From Methylopila sp. Yamaguchi (GTDB lineage Bacteria > Pseudomonadota > Alphaproteobacteria > Rhizobiales > Methylopilaceae), in contig NZ_BAUX01000009.1 in the NCBI RefSeq assembly GCF_002897035.1, forward strand, positions 62,001 through 126,000: DNA of 64,000 nucleotides. Reading direction: 5' to 3'. The notes beneath the pieces were generated by a model, which was not told where the DNA came from, did not search any database, and saw only the letters and a program-made list of their open reading frames with translations. Shown one piece after another: positions 25,824 through 34,280 of the stretch. Both the position numbers and the translations under genes were made by a program. The stretch's first letter is position 1. Each line of letters opens with the position of its first letter.

Positions 25824-26990
25824 ATGGAGCGGACGACGAACGAGGCGGCGCGATCGGAAGCCGACGCGCCCCACAGCCTCGTCGCGCGCATCGCGCGGCC
25901 GTTGACGCTGGAGTCGGGCAAGGCTCTGGCGCCGCTCAACATCGCGTACCAGACCTATGGCGAACTCAACGCCGACCGGTCCAACGCGGTGCTCGTCTGC
26001 CATGCGCTGACGGGCGACCAGCACGTCGCCAACGTCCATCCCGTCACGGGCAAGCCGGGCTGGTGGTCGACGATGGTGGGCCCCGGGCGGCCGGTCGACA
26101 CCGACCGCTTCTTCGTCATCTGCTCGAACGTCGTCGGCGGGTGCCTCGGGACCACCGGGCCGGCCTCGACCAACCCGGCGACAGGCGAGCCCTACGGCCT
26201 CGATCTTCCGGTCGTCACAATCCGCGACATGGTGGCCGCGCAAGCCATGCTGATCGACCATCTCGGGATTCCCGACCTGTTCGCGGTGGTCGGCGGCTCC
26301 ATGGGCGGCATGCAGGTGCTGGAATGGGCGGCGAGCTACCCCGACCGGGTGTTCGCCGCGCTGCCGATCGCGACCGCGGCCAAGCATTCGGCCCAGAACA
26401 TCGCCTTCCACGAGGTTGGCCGGCAGGCCATCACGGCCGATCCGGACTGGCGGAACGGACGCTACCTGATGGAGGGCGCAGTCCCCCGCAAGGGGCTCGC
26501 GGTCGCGCGGATGGCCGCGCACATCACCTATCTGTCGGAACCGGCGCTTCAGACCAAGTTCGGCCGCAACCTGCAGGACCGCGACGCGCGGACCTTCGGC
26601 TTCGACGCCGATTTCCAGATCGAGAGCTACCTCCGCCACCAGGGCGCGAGTTTCGTCGAGCGCTTCGACGCCAACAGCTACCTCTACGTGACGCGCGCCA
26701 TGGACTATTTCGACCTGGCGGCGGACCACGGCGGCGTGCTGGCGAAGGCGTTCCAGGGCACGAAAACGCGCTTCTGCGTGGCCTCCTTCACCTCGGACTG
26801 GCTGTTCCCGACCGAAGGCGCGCGGCAGATCGTGCACGCCCTGAACGCCGCGGCGGCGAACGTCAGCTTCGTCGAAATCGCGACCGACAAGGGGCACGAC
26901 GCTTTCCTGCTCGACGTGCCGGAACTGTTCGCCACCACGCGCGGCTTCATCGACGCCGCCGCGAAGGTGCGTGGGCTGCCGTCTCCTTAA
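25824..26990 (+). CDS. metX: Homoserine O-acetyltransferase
   Basis: 388 residues from the ATG at 25824; the frame is open to 25746, but that part overlaps the promoter side and lacks coding character. Seen: an alpha/beta hydrolase with CHALTGDQH, the nucleophile elbow [10 protein letters not shown] (Ser159), the acid in [11 protein letters not shown] and the His in [10 protein letters not shown]. Known: MetX transfers acetyl from acetyl-CoA to homoserine, the first committed step of methionine synthesis; some MetX-like proteins use succinyl-CoA, and this cannot be fully settled by eye. metW, its usual partner, is not adjacent. Confidence 0.93.
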   Translation: MERTTNEAARSEADAPHSLVARIARPLTLESGKALAPLNIAYQTYGELNADRSNAVLVCHALTGDQHVANVHPVTGKPGWWSTMVGPGRPVDTDRFFVICSNVVGGCLGTTGPASTNPATGEPYGLDLPVVTIRDMVAAQAMLIDHLGIPDLFAVVGGSMGGMQVLEWAASYPDRVFAALPIATAAKHSAQNIAFHEVGRQAITADPDWRNGRYLMEGAVPRKGLAVARMAAHITYLSEPALQTKFGRNLQDRDARTFGFDADFQIESYLRHQGASFVERFDANSYLYVTRAMDYFDLAADHGGVLAKAFQGTKTRFCVASFTSDWLFPTEGARQIVHALNAAAANVSFVEIATDKGHDAFLLDVPELFATTRGFIDAAAKVRGLPSP

Positions 26991-27054
26991 AATGCAACCC
27001 GAAGGCGTTCCTTCCGCCTTGATCCCGCCGCGGGGCGGAGGCAGAGCTTAAGCC

Positions 27055-27642
27055 ATGACGTCGCAACCGCCGAAAGCGGCCCCCAAGGCCGTCAATCCCT
27101 TCCTGAAGCTCGGGCTCGAGCTCGGACCCCTCGTGGTGTTCTTCATCGCGAACAACCGGACCGACCTTTTCACCGCCACCGCCGCCTTCATGGTCGCGAC
27201 GGTCGTGTCCCTGGTCCTGTCCTGGACGCTGATGCGCCGATTGCCGATCATGCCGCTGGTGTCGGGCGCCGTGGTGCTGATCTTCGGCGGCCTGACGCTC
27301 TTCCTTCAGGACGAGCTGTTCATCAAGCTGAAGCCGACGATCGTGAACCTGCTGTTCGCCGGGGCGCTGTTCGCAGGCCTCGCCATGGGCAAGCCGCTGC
27401 TCGCCATCGTGTTCGATCAGGCGTTCCGCCTGACGCATGAGGGCTGGACGAAGCTGACCTGGCGCTGGGCGTTCTTCTTCGTGGCTCTCGCGGTGCTCAA
27501 CGAAGTGGTGTGGCGTACCCAGACCACAGATTTCTGGGTCGCCTTCAAGGTCTGGGGCGTCATGCCGCTGACCATGGCGTTCGCCGTCGCCCAGACCCCG
27601 CTGCTCCAGCGCTACGCCGCGACAGACGCGCCGGCGGAATAA
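27055..27642 (+). CDS. yciB: Inner-membrane spanning protein YciB/IspZ (septation protein A)
   Basis: 195 residues. Seen: about five to six TM helices with the family signatures [34 protein letters not shown] and [25 protein letters not shown]. Known: YciB/IspZ is a widespread inner-membrane protein linked to cell envelope integrity and septation in Shigella and E. coli. It stands between metX and the convergent opgH; no operon partner is evident. Confidence 0.95.
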   Translation: MTSQPPKAAPKAVNPFLKLGLELGPLVVFFIANNRTDLFTATAAFMVATVVSLVLSWTLMRRLPIMPLVSGAVVLIFGGLTLFLQDELFIKLKPTIVNLLFAGALFAGLAMGKPLLAIVFDQAFRLTHEGWTKLTWRWAFFFVALAVLNEVVWRTQTTDFWVAFKVWGVMPLTMAFAVAQTPLLQRYAATDAPAE

Positions 27643-27698
27643 GAGAGGGCGGCGCGAACGCGCCCTCCTCGCTCTCGCCAACGTCCCTCGCCCGCGGC

Positions 27699-29615
27699 CT
27701 ATTCCGCGGCCTGCAGCGCGCGCACGTCGCCCCCGTCCAGGCGGAATGGGGACAGCGGCGGGGCGTAGCGCGCGGCGACGAGATCGTCGCTGACGGCACG
27801 CACCTCAAGCGGCGGACGCACTTCCTCCGGCGTCGCGCCGAGGCCGGCGCGGGCGGTGAGCGCGCCGAGCGTCTCCGTGGAGGTCAGCACCGTGAAGGGG
27901 ATCGCCAGCAGAAAGCTCGCGAGGACCGGGGCCGCCCAGAACAGCACATAGGGAGCCGAAACGGCGAAGGCGACGGTGAGGGCCGCGCCGAACAGGGTGG
28001 CCGGCCACAGCTTGCGCGTCGCCTCCCCCCAGCCGACTCGGTGGGCGTCGCGGTCCTGCGCCTCCCAGCCGACAGACTTTCCGAAAACCAGCAGCACGAA
28101 CAGGAAGGTCGTCACGGAGAAGCTGATGAGCGGCGCGAGGAGGAAGCCGAACAGCACCTCGGCGAGCGCGCCGAGAGTGAAGAGCTGCGGCCCGCCGTAG
28201 CGGTCCATCTCGTTACGCTGCAGAGCGACGTCCAGATAGCCCATCAGCTTCGGGGTGAAGGTGATGGTAAGCATCGTCATGAGCAGGCCGATGGAGAGGC
28301 CGACGGGAAAGGAGCCGGGCGGGTCGAGCTCGCCGATAACGGACGGCGGCATGAAGGCCTGCGCCGCGCCGGCGATCATGAAGCCGATCCAGGCGGGCGC
28401 GCCGACGTACATCAGAATTGCGAGCAGCAGCTGCAGGCGGCTGATGAGCTTCAGACCAGGCATGCCGAGCAGCTTCACGTACTGCATGTTGCCCTGGCAC
28501 CAGCGCAGGTTGCGCCGCATGAACTCTGGCAGCGACGGCGGGTTGTCCTCCCACGATCCGCCTTCCTCCGGCAGAACGCAGACCTCGTAACCCGCGCGGC
28601 GCACCAGCACGGCCTCGACCTGGTCGTGGCTGAGGATCGTCCCGCCGAGGGGGGGCTTGCCGGGCAGCGCCGGCAGTTCGGCGTGGTCGCGGAACGGCGC
28701 GACGCGGATCGCGGCGTTGTGGCCCCAGTAGGGTCCGCAGTCGCCGCTCCACCAGGCCGCGCCCATGGTGTAGCTGCGCATGCCGGCCCGCATGCCGAAT
28801 TGGAAGATGCGCGCGAAGGCGGTGCGGGCGGGAAGCCCGACCACGAGGCTCTGCAAGATGCCGAGCTTCGGGTTCGCCTGCATGATGCGGACGAGGCGCA
28901 GGATGGTCTCGCCGGACATGACGCTGTCGGCGTCGAGCGTGATCATCACTTCGTAGTCGTCGCCGCGCTCCACCAGGAACTCGCGGATATTGCCCGCCTT
29001 GAAGCCGGCGTTGACGGCGCGCCGCCGGTAGACGACGCGGTCGGGGTCGGCGAGGCGCGCGCGCCAGGTCTCGATCGTCGCTCGCTCCTCGGCGGCGAGA
29101 TCGTCCTGCGTCGAGTCGCTCAGGATGAAGAGGTCGAACGCCCGCCCCTCGCGGGTGGCGTCGACGCTTCGGAGGACCGCGTCGAGGCGGCGCACGACGC
29201 GCTCGGGGTTCTCGTGGCGGATGCACATGACGATCGCGGTGCGGACGGCGATCGGGTCGGCGGCGCCGGCGTAGGCCGCGCAGGGAACCACGATGTCGAG
29301 CGGGTCGCGCGCTAGCCGCAGCAAGACGAGGCCGATCACCCCGTTCCAGAACCCGATCACGATCCACGGAAGCGAGACCACGAAGCAGAGGTACATGACC
29401 ATCTCGGGGATCGACCAGCCGTCGACCGCCATCACCGTCCAGAAGGCCCAGCTCAGGCCCACCATCGTGCCGAGCACAAGAGCCGCCATCGTCAATCGCC
29501 GGGCGGCGAGCGCCGCGGTCGACTGGGCGCCGGTCGGCGTCGTCCCCCGGAACAGGCCCCGCAGCCAGGAGGGACGGGAGGCGGCGACCGGGGAGCTGTC
29601 GATCGTGGAACTCAT
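27699..29615 (-). CDS. opgH: Glucan biosynthesis glucosyltransferase OpgH/MdoH
   Basis: 638 residues from the ATG at 29615 (MSSTIDSSPVAASRPSW); a longer open frame upstream is not coding-like. Seen: two N-terminal TM segments (about 45-110), a GT2 catalytic domain with the first Asp region and LDADSVMSG, the acceptor-site region SWEDNPPSLPEFMRRNLRWC with an RW element, and further TM helices to the C-terminus. Known: OpgH builds the beta-1,2 glucan backbone of osmoregulated periplasmic glucans. The usual partner opgG is not adjacent. It is divergent from the pterin-like operon, with 121 bases between. Confidence 0.94.
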   Translation of the reverse strand: MSSTIDSSPVAASRPSWLRGLFRGTTPTGAQSTAALAARRLTMAALVLGTMVGLSWAFWTVMAVDGWSIPEMVMYLCFVVSLPWIVIGFWNGVIGLVLLRLARDPLDIVVPCAAYAGAADPIAVRTAIVMCIRHENPERVVRRLDAVLRSVDATREGRAFDLFILSDSTQDDLAAEERATIETWRARLADPDRVVYRRRAVNAGFKAGNIREFLVERGDDYEVMITLDADSVMSGETILRLVRIMQANPKLGILQSLVVGLPARTAFARIFQFGMRAGMRSYTMGAAWWSGDCGPYWGHNAAIRVAPFRDHAELPALPGKPPLGGTILSHDQVEAVLVRRAGYEVCVLPEEGGSWEDNPPSLPEFMRRNLRWCQGNMQYVKLLGMPGLKLISRLQLLLAILMYVGAPAWIGFMIAGAAQAFMPPSVIGELDPPGSFPVGLSIGLLMTMLTITFTPKLMGYLDVALQRNEMDRYGGPQLFTLGALAEVLFGFLLAPLISFSVTTFLFVLLVFGKSVGWEAQDRDAHRVGWGEATRKLWPATLFGAALTVAFAVSAPYVLFWAAPVLASFLLAIPFTVLTSTETLGALTARAGLGATPEEVRPPLEVRAVSDDLVAARYAPPLSPFRLDGGDVRALQAAE

Positions 29616-29736
29616 GTGACGCTTTCGATGACGCGGACGCGGCGGCGGGCTGGTCGTTCGCGCGCAGCCGGATATAACCTCCGTCGCGGGCGAACGTCCG
29701 CATCCTCTGGAACGAACTGGCGGGCAATTAGGGTCG

Positions 29737-30741
29737 ATGCGGCGAGCCGACAACTCCCCCGCCGCGGACCGGCCAAGAGCGCTGTGGTATCTCGGCGGCG
29801 GCCGGATCGAGGTTCGCGAGGCCACGTCGCTCGGTCCGCCGCGCGGCGGCGAGGCGCTGGTCCGCGCAACCTTCTCCGGCGTCAGCCGGGGCACGGAACG
29901 ACTGGTTTTCCAAGGCCGCGTGCCCCAAAGCGAGTGGGAAAGGATGCGCGCTCCGCGCCAGGAAGGCGTCTTTCCCGGGCCGGTGAAGTACGGCTACTGC
30001 GCGGTTGGAACGGTGGCGGACGGCCCCGAGGACCTGATCGGCCGCGCCGTGTTTTGCCTGAACCCCCACGAAAGTCTGTTCCTCGCGCCGGTCGAGGCGC
30101 TCACGCCCCTGCCCGACGGCCTGCCGCAAAAACGAGCGACCTTGGCCGCCAATATGGAGACCGCCCTGAACGCCCTCTGGGACTCGGGCGCCGGCCCCTG
30201 CGACCGGATCGTGGTGGTCGGGGCCGGCGTGGTCGGGCTGCTGGTCGCCGCTCTCGCCGCCCGGCTGCCGGGGGCTGAGGTCACAGCGGTGGACGTCGAC
30301 CCCCGGCGGCGGCCCGTCGCCAAAGCGCTCGGCGCGCGGTTCGCGACCCCGGACGACGCGCCGGGCGAGGCGGACGTGGTGCTGCACGCCAGCGCGAGCG
30401 CCGCGGGCCTCAACCTCGCGCTGTCGCTCGCCGGCGACGAAGCGACCGTGGTGGAGATGAGCTGGCATGGCGCGGGCGAGACGCCGGTCGCGCTCGGCGG
30501 CGCCTTCCACGCGCGGCGGCTGAAGCTGGTCTCCTCGCAGGTGGGCCAGGTTTCGCCCGCGCGACGGCCGCGCTGGAGCCACGCGCGCCGACTGGCTGCG
30601 GCGCTGGAGCTGCTTGCGAACGACGAGCGGTTCGATCTCCTGATCGACCGCGAGATCGCCTTCGAGGACGCGCCCCGGCTGCTGCCGGACGTCTTCGCGC
30701 CCGGCGCCGACGCCCTAGGCGTCGCGCTCGCTTACGCCTGA
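29737..30741 (+). CDS. MDR-family dehydrogenase, first gene of an unassigned operon
   Basis: 334 residues. Seen: the medium-chain dehydrogenase layout, with a GroES-like N-terminal half (GEALVRATFSGVSRGTERLVF, GPVKYGYCAVG) and a Rossmann nucleotide site VVGAGVVGLLVAALAA (about 160-175). The cysteine cluster of the structural zinc is absent and the protein is short, recalling the BchC-like branch rather than true alcohol dehydrogenases. Known: such proteins oxidise or reduce secondary alcohols with NAD(P). It begins a run of four genes with gaps of 20, -8 and -4 bases, so it presumably acts on the same small molecule as the PTPS-like, glycosyltransferase and methyltransferase products. I cannot name the substrate. 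Confidence 0.8.
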   Translation: MRRADNSPAADRPRALWYLGGGRIEVREATSLGPPRGGEALVRATFSGVSRGTERLVFQGRVPQSEWERMRAPRQEGVFPGPVKYGYCAVGTVADGPEDLIGRAVFCLNPHESLFLAPVEALTPLPDGLPQKRATLAANMETALNALWDSGAGPCDRIVVVGAGVVGLLVAALAARLPGAEVTAVDVDPRRRPVAKALGARFATPDDAPGEADVVLHASASAAGLNLALSLAGDEATVVEMSWHGAGETPVALGGAFHARRLKLVSSQVGQVSPARRPRWSHARRLAAALELLANDERFDLLIDREIAFEDAPRLLPDVFAPGADALGVALAYA

Positions 30742-30761
30742 ACCGCCTTGGGAGCGCCCGC

Positions 30762-31163
30762 ATGTACGCCGTCGAAGTCCGCGACCACATCATGATCGCC
30801 CACAGCCTCAAGGGTGAGACCTTCGGCCCTGCCCAGGCGCTGCACGGGGCGACCTTCGTGGTCGACGTCGCCTTCTTCCGCGAGGAGCTGGACGCCGACG
30901 ACATCGTGGTCGACATCGGCCGGGCGACGGACGCGCTGAAGGCCGCGCTCGCGCCGATCAACTACGCCAACCTCGACGAGGCGCTGCCGGGCAAGCGCAC
31001 CACGACCGAGTTCCTCGCGAAGCACATCTTCGACGCCATGGCGGAGGCCGCGCGCACCGGCGCGCTCGGACCGAACGCCGCCGGCCTCACAAAAATCCGC
31101 GTGACGCTGAACGAGAGTCACGTGGCCCGGGCTTGGTACGAAGGCCCGCTCGGCCATGGCTGA
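30762..31163 (+). CDS. Divergent 6-pyruvoyl-tetrahydropterin synthase/QueD-like protein
   Basis: 133 residues, GGGAG eight bases before the ATG. Seen: the T-fold pattern of QueD/PTPS, with DHIMIAHSL near the start, ALHGATFVVDV where the family has LHGHxY, DIGRATDALK in place of DFxxLK, INYANLDE where LDHxxLN is usual, and a late Glu in NESHVARAWYEG. Known: the family needs three zinc histidines, a catalytic Cys just before LHGH and a His in the LDH stretch. Here the second His of HGH is Ala, the Cys is missing and LDH is INY. Either it catalyses different chemistry or it is a non-catalytic binding protein. Its stop lies inside the glycosyltransferase gene (8-base overlap). Confidence 0.8.
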   Translation: MYAVEVRDHIMIAHSLKGETFGPAQALHGATFVVDVAFFREELDADDIVVDIGRATDALKAALAPINYANLDEALPGKRTTTEFLAKHIFDAMAEAARTGALGPNAAGLTKIRVTLNESHVARAWYEGPLGHG

Positions 31164-32202
31164 CATCGTCCTCGCGGTTCCGGGCGACCTCCAGATCCGC
31201 ACCGGCGGCTACGTCTACGACTCCCACGTGCTCGCGGAGCTCGCCGGCCGCCGCCGCGGCGCCGTCGCGCTCGGTCTTCCGGCGGCGCTGCCCTTCGGCT
31301 CGGAGGCCGACCTCACCGAGGCCCTGCGCCGTCTGGCGGCCGTGCCGAAGGCGTCGACCCTGTTCGTGGACGGCCTCGCCTACGCCGTTCTGCCGCCGGA
31401 GCGCATCCGCGCGCTGGACCGGCCGGTGGTGGCGCTCTGCCACCATCCGCTGGCGCTCGAGGGCAATCTGGCGGACGACGTCGCGGCTCGGCTCGAGGCC
31501 TCCGAGCGCGCCGCTCTGACCGCCGTGGCCCACGTCGTCGCGACAAGCGAGACGACCGCCGCCACCCTCCGCGACCGCTTCGGCGTTTCAGCCGAGCGGC
31601 TGTCGGTCGCCGAGCCGGGCGTCGCCCCCGCGGAGCGCGCGCGCGGAGCGGAGAGCGGCCCGCCGACGCTGCTCACCGTCGCGACCGTTACGCCGCGCAA
31701 GAACCATATCGCCGTAGCCCGAGCCCTGGCGCGCATGACCGATCTCGACTGGCGCTGGCGGATCGCCGGGAGCGTCACGCGTGACGTCGCGACTGTGGAG
31801 GCGCTGACGGCGGAGATCGCGGCTGCCGGGATCGGCGACCGCGTAGAACTTCTGGGCGAGCTGTCGCATGAGGCGATCGTGCGGGAGTACGCGGGCGCGG
31901 ACGTCTTCGTGCTGGCCTCGCGCTACGAGGGCTACGGCATGGCCTACACCGAGGCGCTGGCGCGCGGCCTGCCGGTGATCGCGGGGCGCGGCGGGGCCTC
32001 TGAGACGACGGTGCCGGCAAACGCCGGCGCGATCGTCGATCCTGATGACGTGGCGGACGTCGAAGCCGCGCTGCGCCGCCTCGCCGGCGACTCCGACGCG
32101 CGTCGGGCCGCCGCCGGCGCGGCCTGGGCCCATGCCGAGCGCCTGCCGCGCTGGTCGGATACGGCGGACGTGTTCGAGCGCGTCGCGGCGCACGTGCGAT
32201 GA
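31156..32202 (+). CDS. GT4-family glycosyltransferase
   Basis: 348 residues. Seen: a GT-B fold glycosyltransferase with an N-terminal Gly-rich acceptor loop (GDLQIRTGGYVYDSHVLAEL), the domain switch LLTVATVTPRKNH (about 172-184) and the donor-binding signature ASRYEGYGMAYTEALARGLP (about 255-274) carrying the E-x7-E arrangement. There is no signal peptide or TM, so it acts in the cytoplasm or at the membrane surface. It overlaps both neighbours (8 bases upstream, 4 downstream), so it is part of one translationally coupled unit. Known members transfer sugars to lipids, sterols or small molecules; the pairing with a PTPS-like protein suggests a soluble, perhaps pterin-like acceptor. Confidence 0.88.
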   Translation: MADIVLAVPGDLQIRTGGYVYDSHVLAELAGRRRGAVALGLPAALPFGSEADLTEALRRLAAVPKASTLFVDGLAYAVLPPERIRALDRPVVALCHHPLALEGNLADDVAARLEASERAALTAVAHVVATSETTAATLRDRFGVSAERLSVAEPGVAPAERARGAESGPPTLLTVATVTPRKNHIAVARALARMTDLDWRWRIAGSVTRDVATVEALTAEIAAAGIGDRVELLGELSHEAIVREYAGADVFVLASRYEGYGMAYTEALARGLPVIAGRGGASETTVPANAGAIVDPDDVADVEAALRRLAGDSDARRAAAGAAWAHAERLPRWSDTADVFERVAAHVR

Positions 32203-33044
32203 GCGGGTTCGATCCCGCCTGGCTCGACCTGCGCGAGCCGGCCGATCACGCCGCCCGCTCGGCTGAGGTTCTGGCGGCGGTCGCATCGGATTTCGCTGAC
32301 CTGGAGGAGGTCGTCGTCGCCGATCTCGGCTGCGGATCCGGCTCCACGCTGCGCGCGGTGGCTCCGCATCTGGGGGCGCGGCAGCGCTGGCGGCTGATCG
32401 ATCACGACCCCGCTCTGCTGGCGCACGCCCGCGCCCGGCTGTCCGCATGGGCGGACGTGGCGACGGACGACGGCGGCGAGCTGCGCCTGACGCGTGGCGG
32501 ACAGGAGATCGCGGTCGAGACCTTCGCCCTCGATCTCGCCGCCGACCCGTTGCCCGCGCCTGCGCGCTTGGCCGACCTGGTTGCGGCGTCAGCGCTGTTC
32601 GATCTCGTGGGCGACGGCTGGCTCCGGGACTTCGTCGGCGCCCTGGCCGCGACGCGACGGCCGCTCTACGCCGCGCTGAGCTACGACGGCTCGACCCGGT
32701 TCGCCCCGGCGCACCCGAGCGACCTCGCCGTGATCGCGGCTTTCAATCGCCACCAGCAGACCGACAAGGGCTTCGGGCCGGCGCTCGGGCCGGCGGCCGC
32801 CGAGACGCTGGCGCGCCTTCTGCGGGCGCAGGGATCCGAAACCGTGGAGGGGGCGAGCCCCTGGCGCCTCGGCTGGGCCGAGACCGAGCTCACGGGCGAG
32901 CTTGTGGCGGGCATGGCCCGCGCGGTCGCCGACCTCCCCGATGCGCCCGCGGGCCTCGACGGATGGCTCGCGTTCCGCACGGAGTTCGCGGGCGTGCGGG
33001 CCGAAGTCGGACACCTTGACGTCTACGCCCGTCCGCCTCGGTGA
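32199..33044 (+). CDS. Class I SAM-dependent methyltransferase
   Basis: 281 residues, with the ATG overlapping the glycosyltransferase stop (ATGA). Seen: motif I VVADLGCGSGSTLRAVAPHL (about 43-62), an acidic residue after the second strand (RLIDHDPALL) and a motif in the LADLVAASALFDLV region. The rest (SYDGSTRFAPAHPSD, FNRHQQTDKGFGPALG) is specific to this subfamily and I do not recognise a named function. It is the last gene of the operon and is followed by two strong hairpins. Confidence 0.85.
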   Translation: MSGFDPAWLDLREPADHAARSAEVLAAVASDFADLEEVVVADLGCGSGSTLRAVAPHLGARQRWRLIDHDPALLAHARARLSAWADVATDDGGELRLTRGGQEIAVETFALDLAADPLPAPARLADLVAASALFDLVGDGWLRDFVGALAATRRPLYAALSYDGSTRFAPAHPSDLAVIAAFNRHQQTDKGFGPALGPAAAETLARLLRAQGSETVEGASPWRLGWAETELTGELVAGMARAVADLPDAPAGLDGWLAFRTEFAGVRAEVGHLDVYARPPR

Positions 33045-33104
33045 GGGCGATCGGCGAAGTTCGAAAACCGCTACGGCATCCCGTTCGGGACACCCTCCAG
33101 TCGT

Positions 33105-33123
33105 CCTCCGGCTCGACCGGAGG
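33105..33123 (+). terminator. Hairpin after the methyltransferase operon
   Basis: Seen: CCTCCGG-CTCGA-CCGGAGG, a perfect 7-bp stem with a 5-base loop, 61 bases past the operon stop. It has no T-run, so it may be a Rho-independent-like hairpin of weak type or part of the palindromic repeat cluster just downstream. Confidence 0.45.
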
Positions 33124-33160
33124 AGCCACCTCCAGCGCAGAACGTGACGCCGGAGGCGGT

Positions 33161-33181
33161 TGGTCCGGTCAAGCCGGACCA
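33161..33181. repeat. Palindromic hairpin
   Basis: Seen: TGGTCCGG-TCAAG-CCGGACCA, a perfect 8-bp stem with a 5-base loop, in the gap between the methyltransferase and lemA genes, which converge here. Short palindromes of this kind are commonly dispersed in intergenic DNA of Hyphomicrobiales. Confidence 0.5.
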
Positions 33182-33209
33182 TGACGAGAGTTTGGCGCAG
33201 CCGGAAGCG

Positions 33210-33221
33210 CGTGCTTCGAGA
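33210..33221. repeat. Solo copy of the end sequence of the 47094-47211 palindromic element
   Basis: Seen: CGTGCTTCGAGA, identical over 12 bases to the left outer arm at 47094-47105 and the complement of the right arm at 47200-47211. No matching right arm lies nearby, so this is a remnant or a solo end. Confidence 0.45.
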
Positions 33222-33288
33222 CGCCTCTCCCACTCCTGTTTGCGGGAGGGGACCAAGGCCGGCGCGTCCGTTTGGTATGATCAAGCTC

Positions 33289-33891
33289 TCAGAACGACAC
33301 CTTCGGCGGCGCCTGGTTTTCCGGCGTCGCGGTGAAGGTCGCCATGGGCTTGGCGTCGGGATAGAGCCAGCCGGCGATCCAGCGACCGGGCACGGTGCGG
33401 AGTTCGGTGTTGTAGGCCTGGACGGATTCGATGTAGTCGCGCCGCGCGACCGCGATCCGGTTCTCGGTGCCTTCGAGCTGGGACTGCAACGCCAAGAAGT
33501 TCTGGTTCGATTTGAGGTCGGGGTAGCGCTCGGACACCGCGAGCAGACGGCCGAGCGCGCCTGATAGCTGGGCCTGCGCGTCCTGGAAGGCCTTCACAGC
33601 CGCCGGGTCGGTGAGCTTGCTGGCGTCGATCGTGACCTGCGTCGCCTTGGCGCGCGCCTCCACGACGGCCGTCAGCACCTCCTGCTCCTGCCGCGCGAAC
33701 CCTTTAACGGTTTCGACAAGGTTGGGGATCAGGTCGGCGCGGCGCTGGTACTGGTTCTGCACCTCGCTCCAGCTGGCCTTGGCCTGCTCCTCGAGCGTCG
33801 GAACATTGTTCACGCCGCAGCCGGCGAGGGTCACGGCGAGCGCGAGAACGGCGGCGGCGCGGCCGATGGCGGCGACGAGCGTGCGGGCCAT
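33289..33891 (-). CDS. lemA: LemA family protein, probable lipoprotein
   Basis: 200 residues from the ATG at 33891, with AAGGAG seven bases upstream. Seen: an N-terminal hydrophobic segment ending in a lipobox-like LAGC (about residue 24), then the LemA helical core: NQYQRRADLIPNLVETVKGF, a helix with the repeated EARAKA pattern, LSGALGRLLAVSERYPDLKS and RRDYIESVQAYNTELRTVPG. Known: LemA proteins are membrane-anchored four-helix proteins of unclear function, often next to TPM-domain proteins; none is adjacent here. Confidence 0.93.
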   Translation of the reverse strand: MARTLVAAIGRAAAVLALAVTLAGCGVNNVPTLEEQAKASWSEVQNQYQRRADLIPNLVETVKGFARQEQEVLTAVVEARAKATQVTIDASKLTDPAAVKAFQDAQAQLSGALGRLLAVSERYPDLKSNQNFLALQSQLEGTENRIAVARRDYIESVQAYNTELRTVPGRWIAGWLYPDAKPMATFTATPENQAPPKVSF

Positions 33892-34004
33892 CGCGGGCTC
33901 CTTCGAACGTGGGTCCTGCGAGCACGAAGTCGCGACCACGCGCCCCAAGTCAAGCCAAGGCGCGACCGTGACTACGGATTAGGTATCTGGATACGGAGCG
34001 ATGA

Positions 34005-34199
34005 TCAGGCGGACACGTCGAGCACCGTGCCGACGCCGGCTTCCGTCAGCGCCTTGCCGTTCGCGGCCGTCTGCGCGACGAGGTCGGCCATCGCCTGCTG
34101 CTGCTCGTTCGCGATCTTGAGCGCGGCGATGGTGAAGCCGTCGCGGGTCTGCTGGGCCTGGGTGGCCACGGCGCCCGCCGCCAGCGAACCGATCTCCAT
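34005..34199 (-). CDS. Small YjfB-like (putative motility) protein
   Basis: 64 residues from the ATG at 34199 (MEIGSLAAGAVATQAQQTRD), with GGGAG about eight bases upstream. Seen: a short helical protein with the pattern MxIxSLA, then FTIAALKIANEQQQAMADLV, matching the layout of small YjfB-like proteins sometimes labelled putative motility proteins. No signal peptide or TM. Function is not established, and the assignment rests on pattern and length only. Confidence 0.6.
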   Translation of the reverse strand: MEIGSLAAGAVATQAQQTRDGFTIAALKIANEQQQAMADLVAQTAANGKALTEAGVGTVLDVSA

Positions 34200-34280
34200 G
34201 GGCCAACTCCCCGCATGGTGCAAAAGACCACCATGGCGCAGCGGCTTTAACGGGCGGTTAAGCCGCCCGGCCGCACGCGG

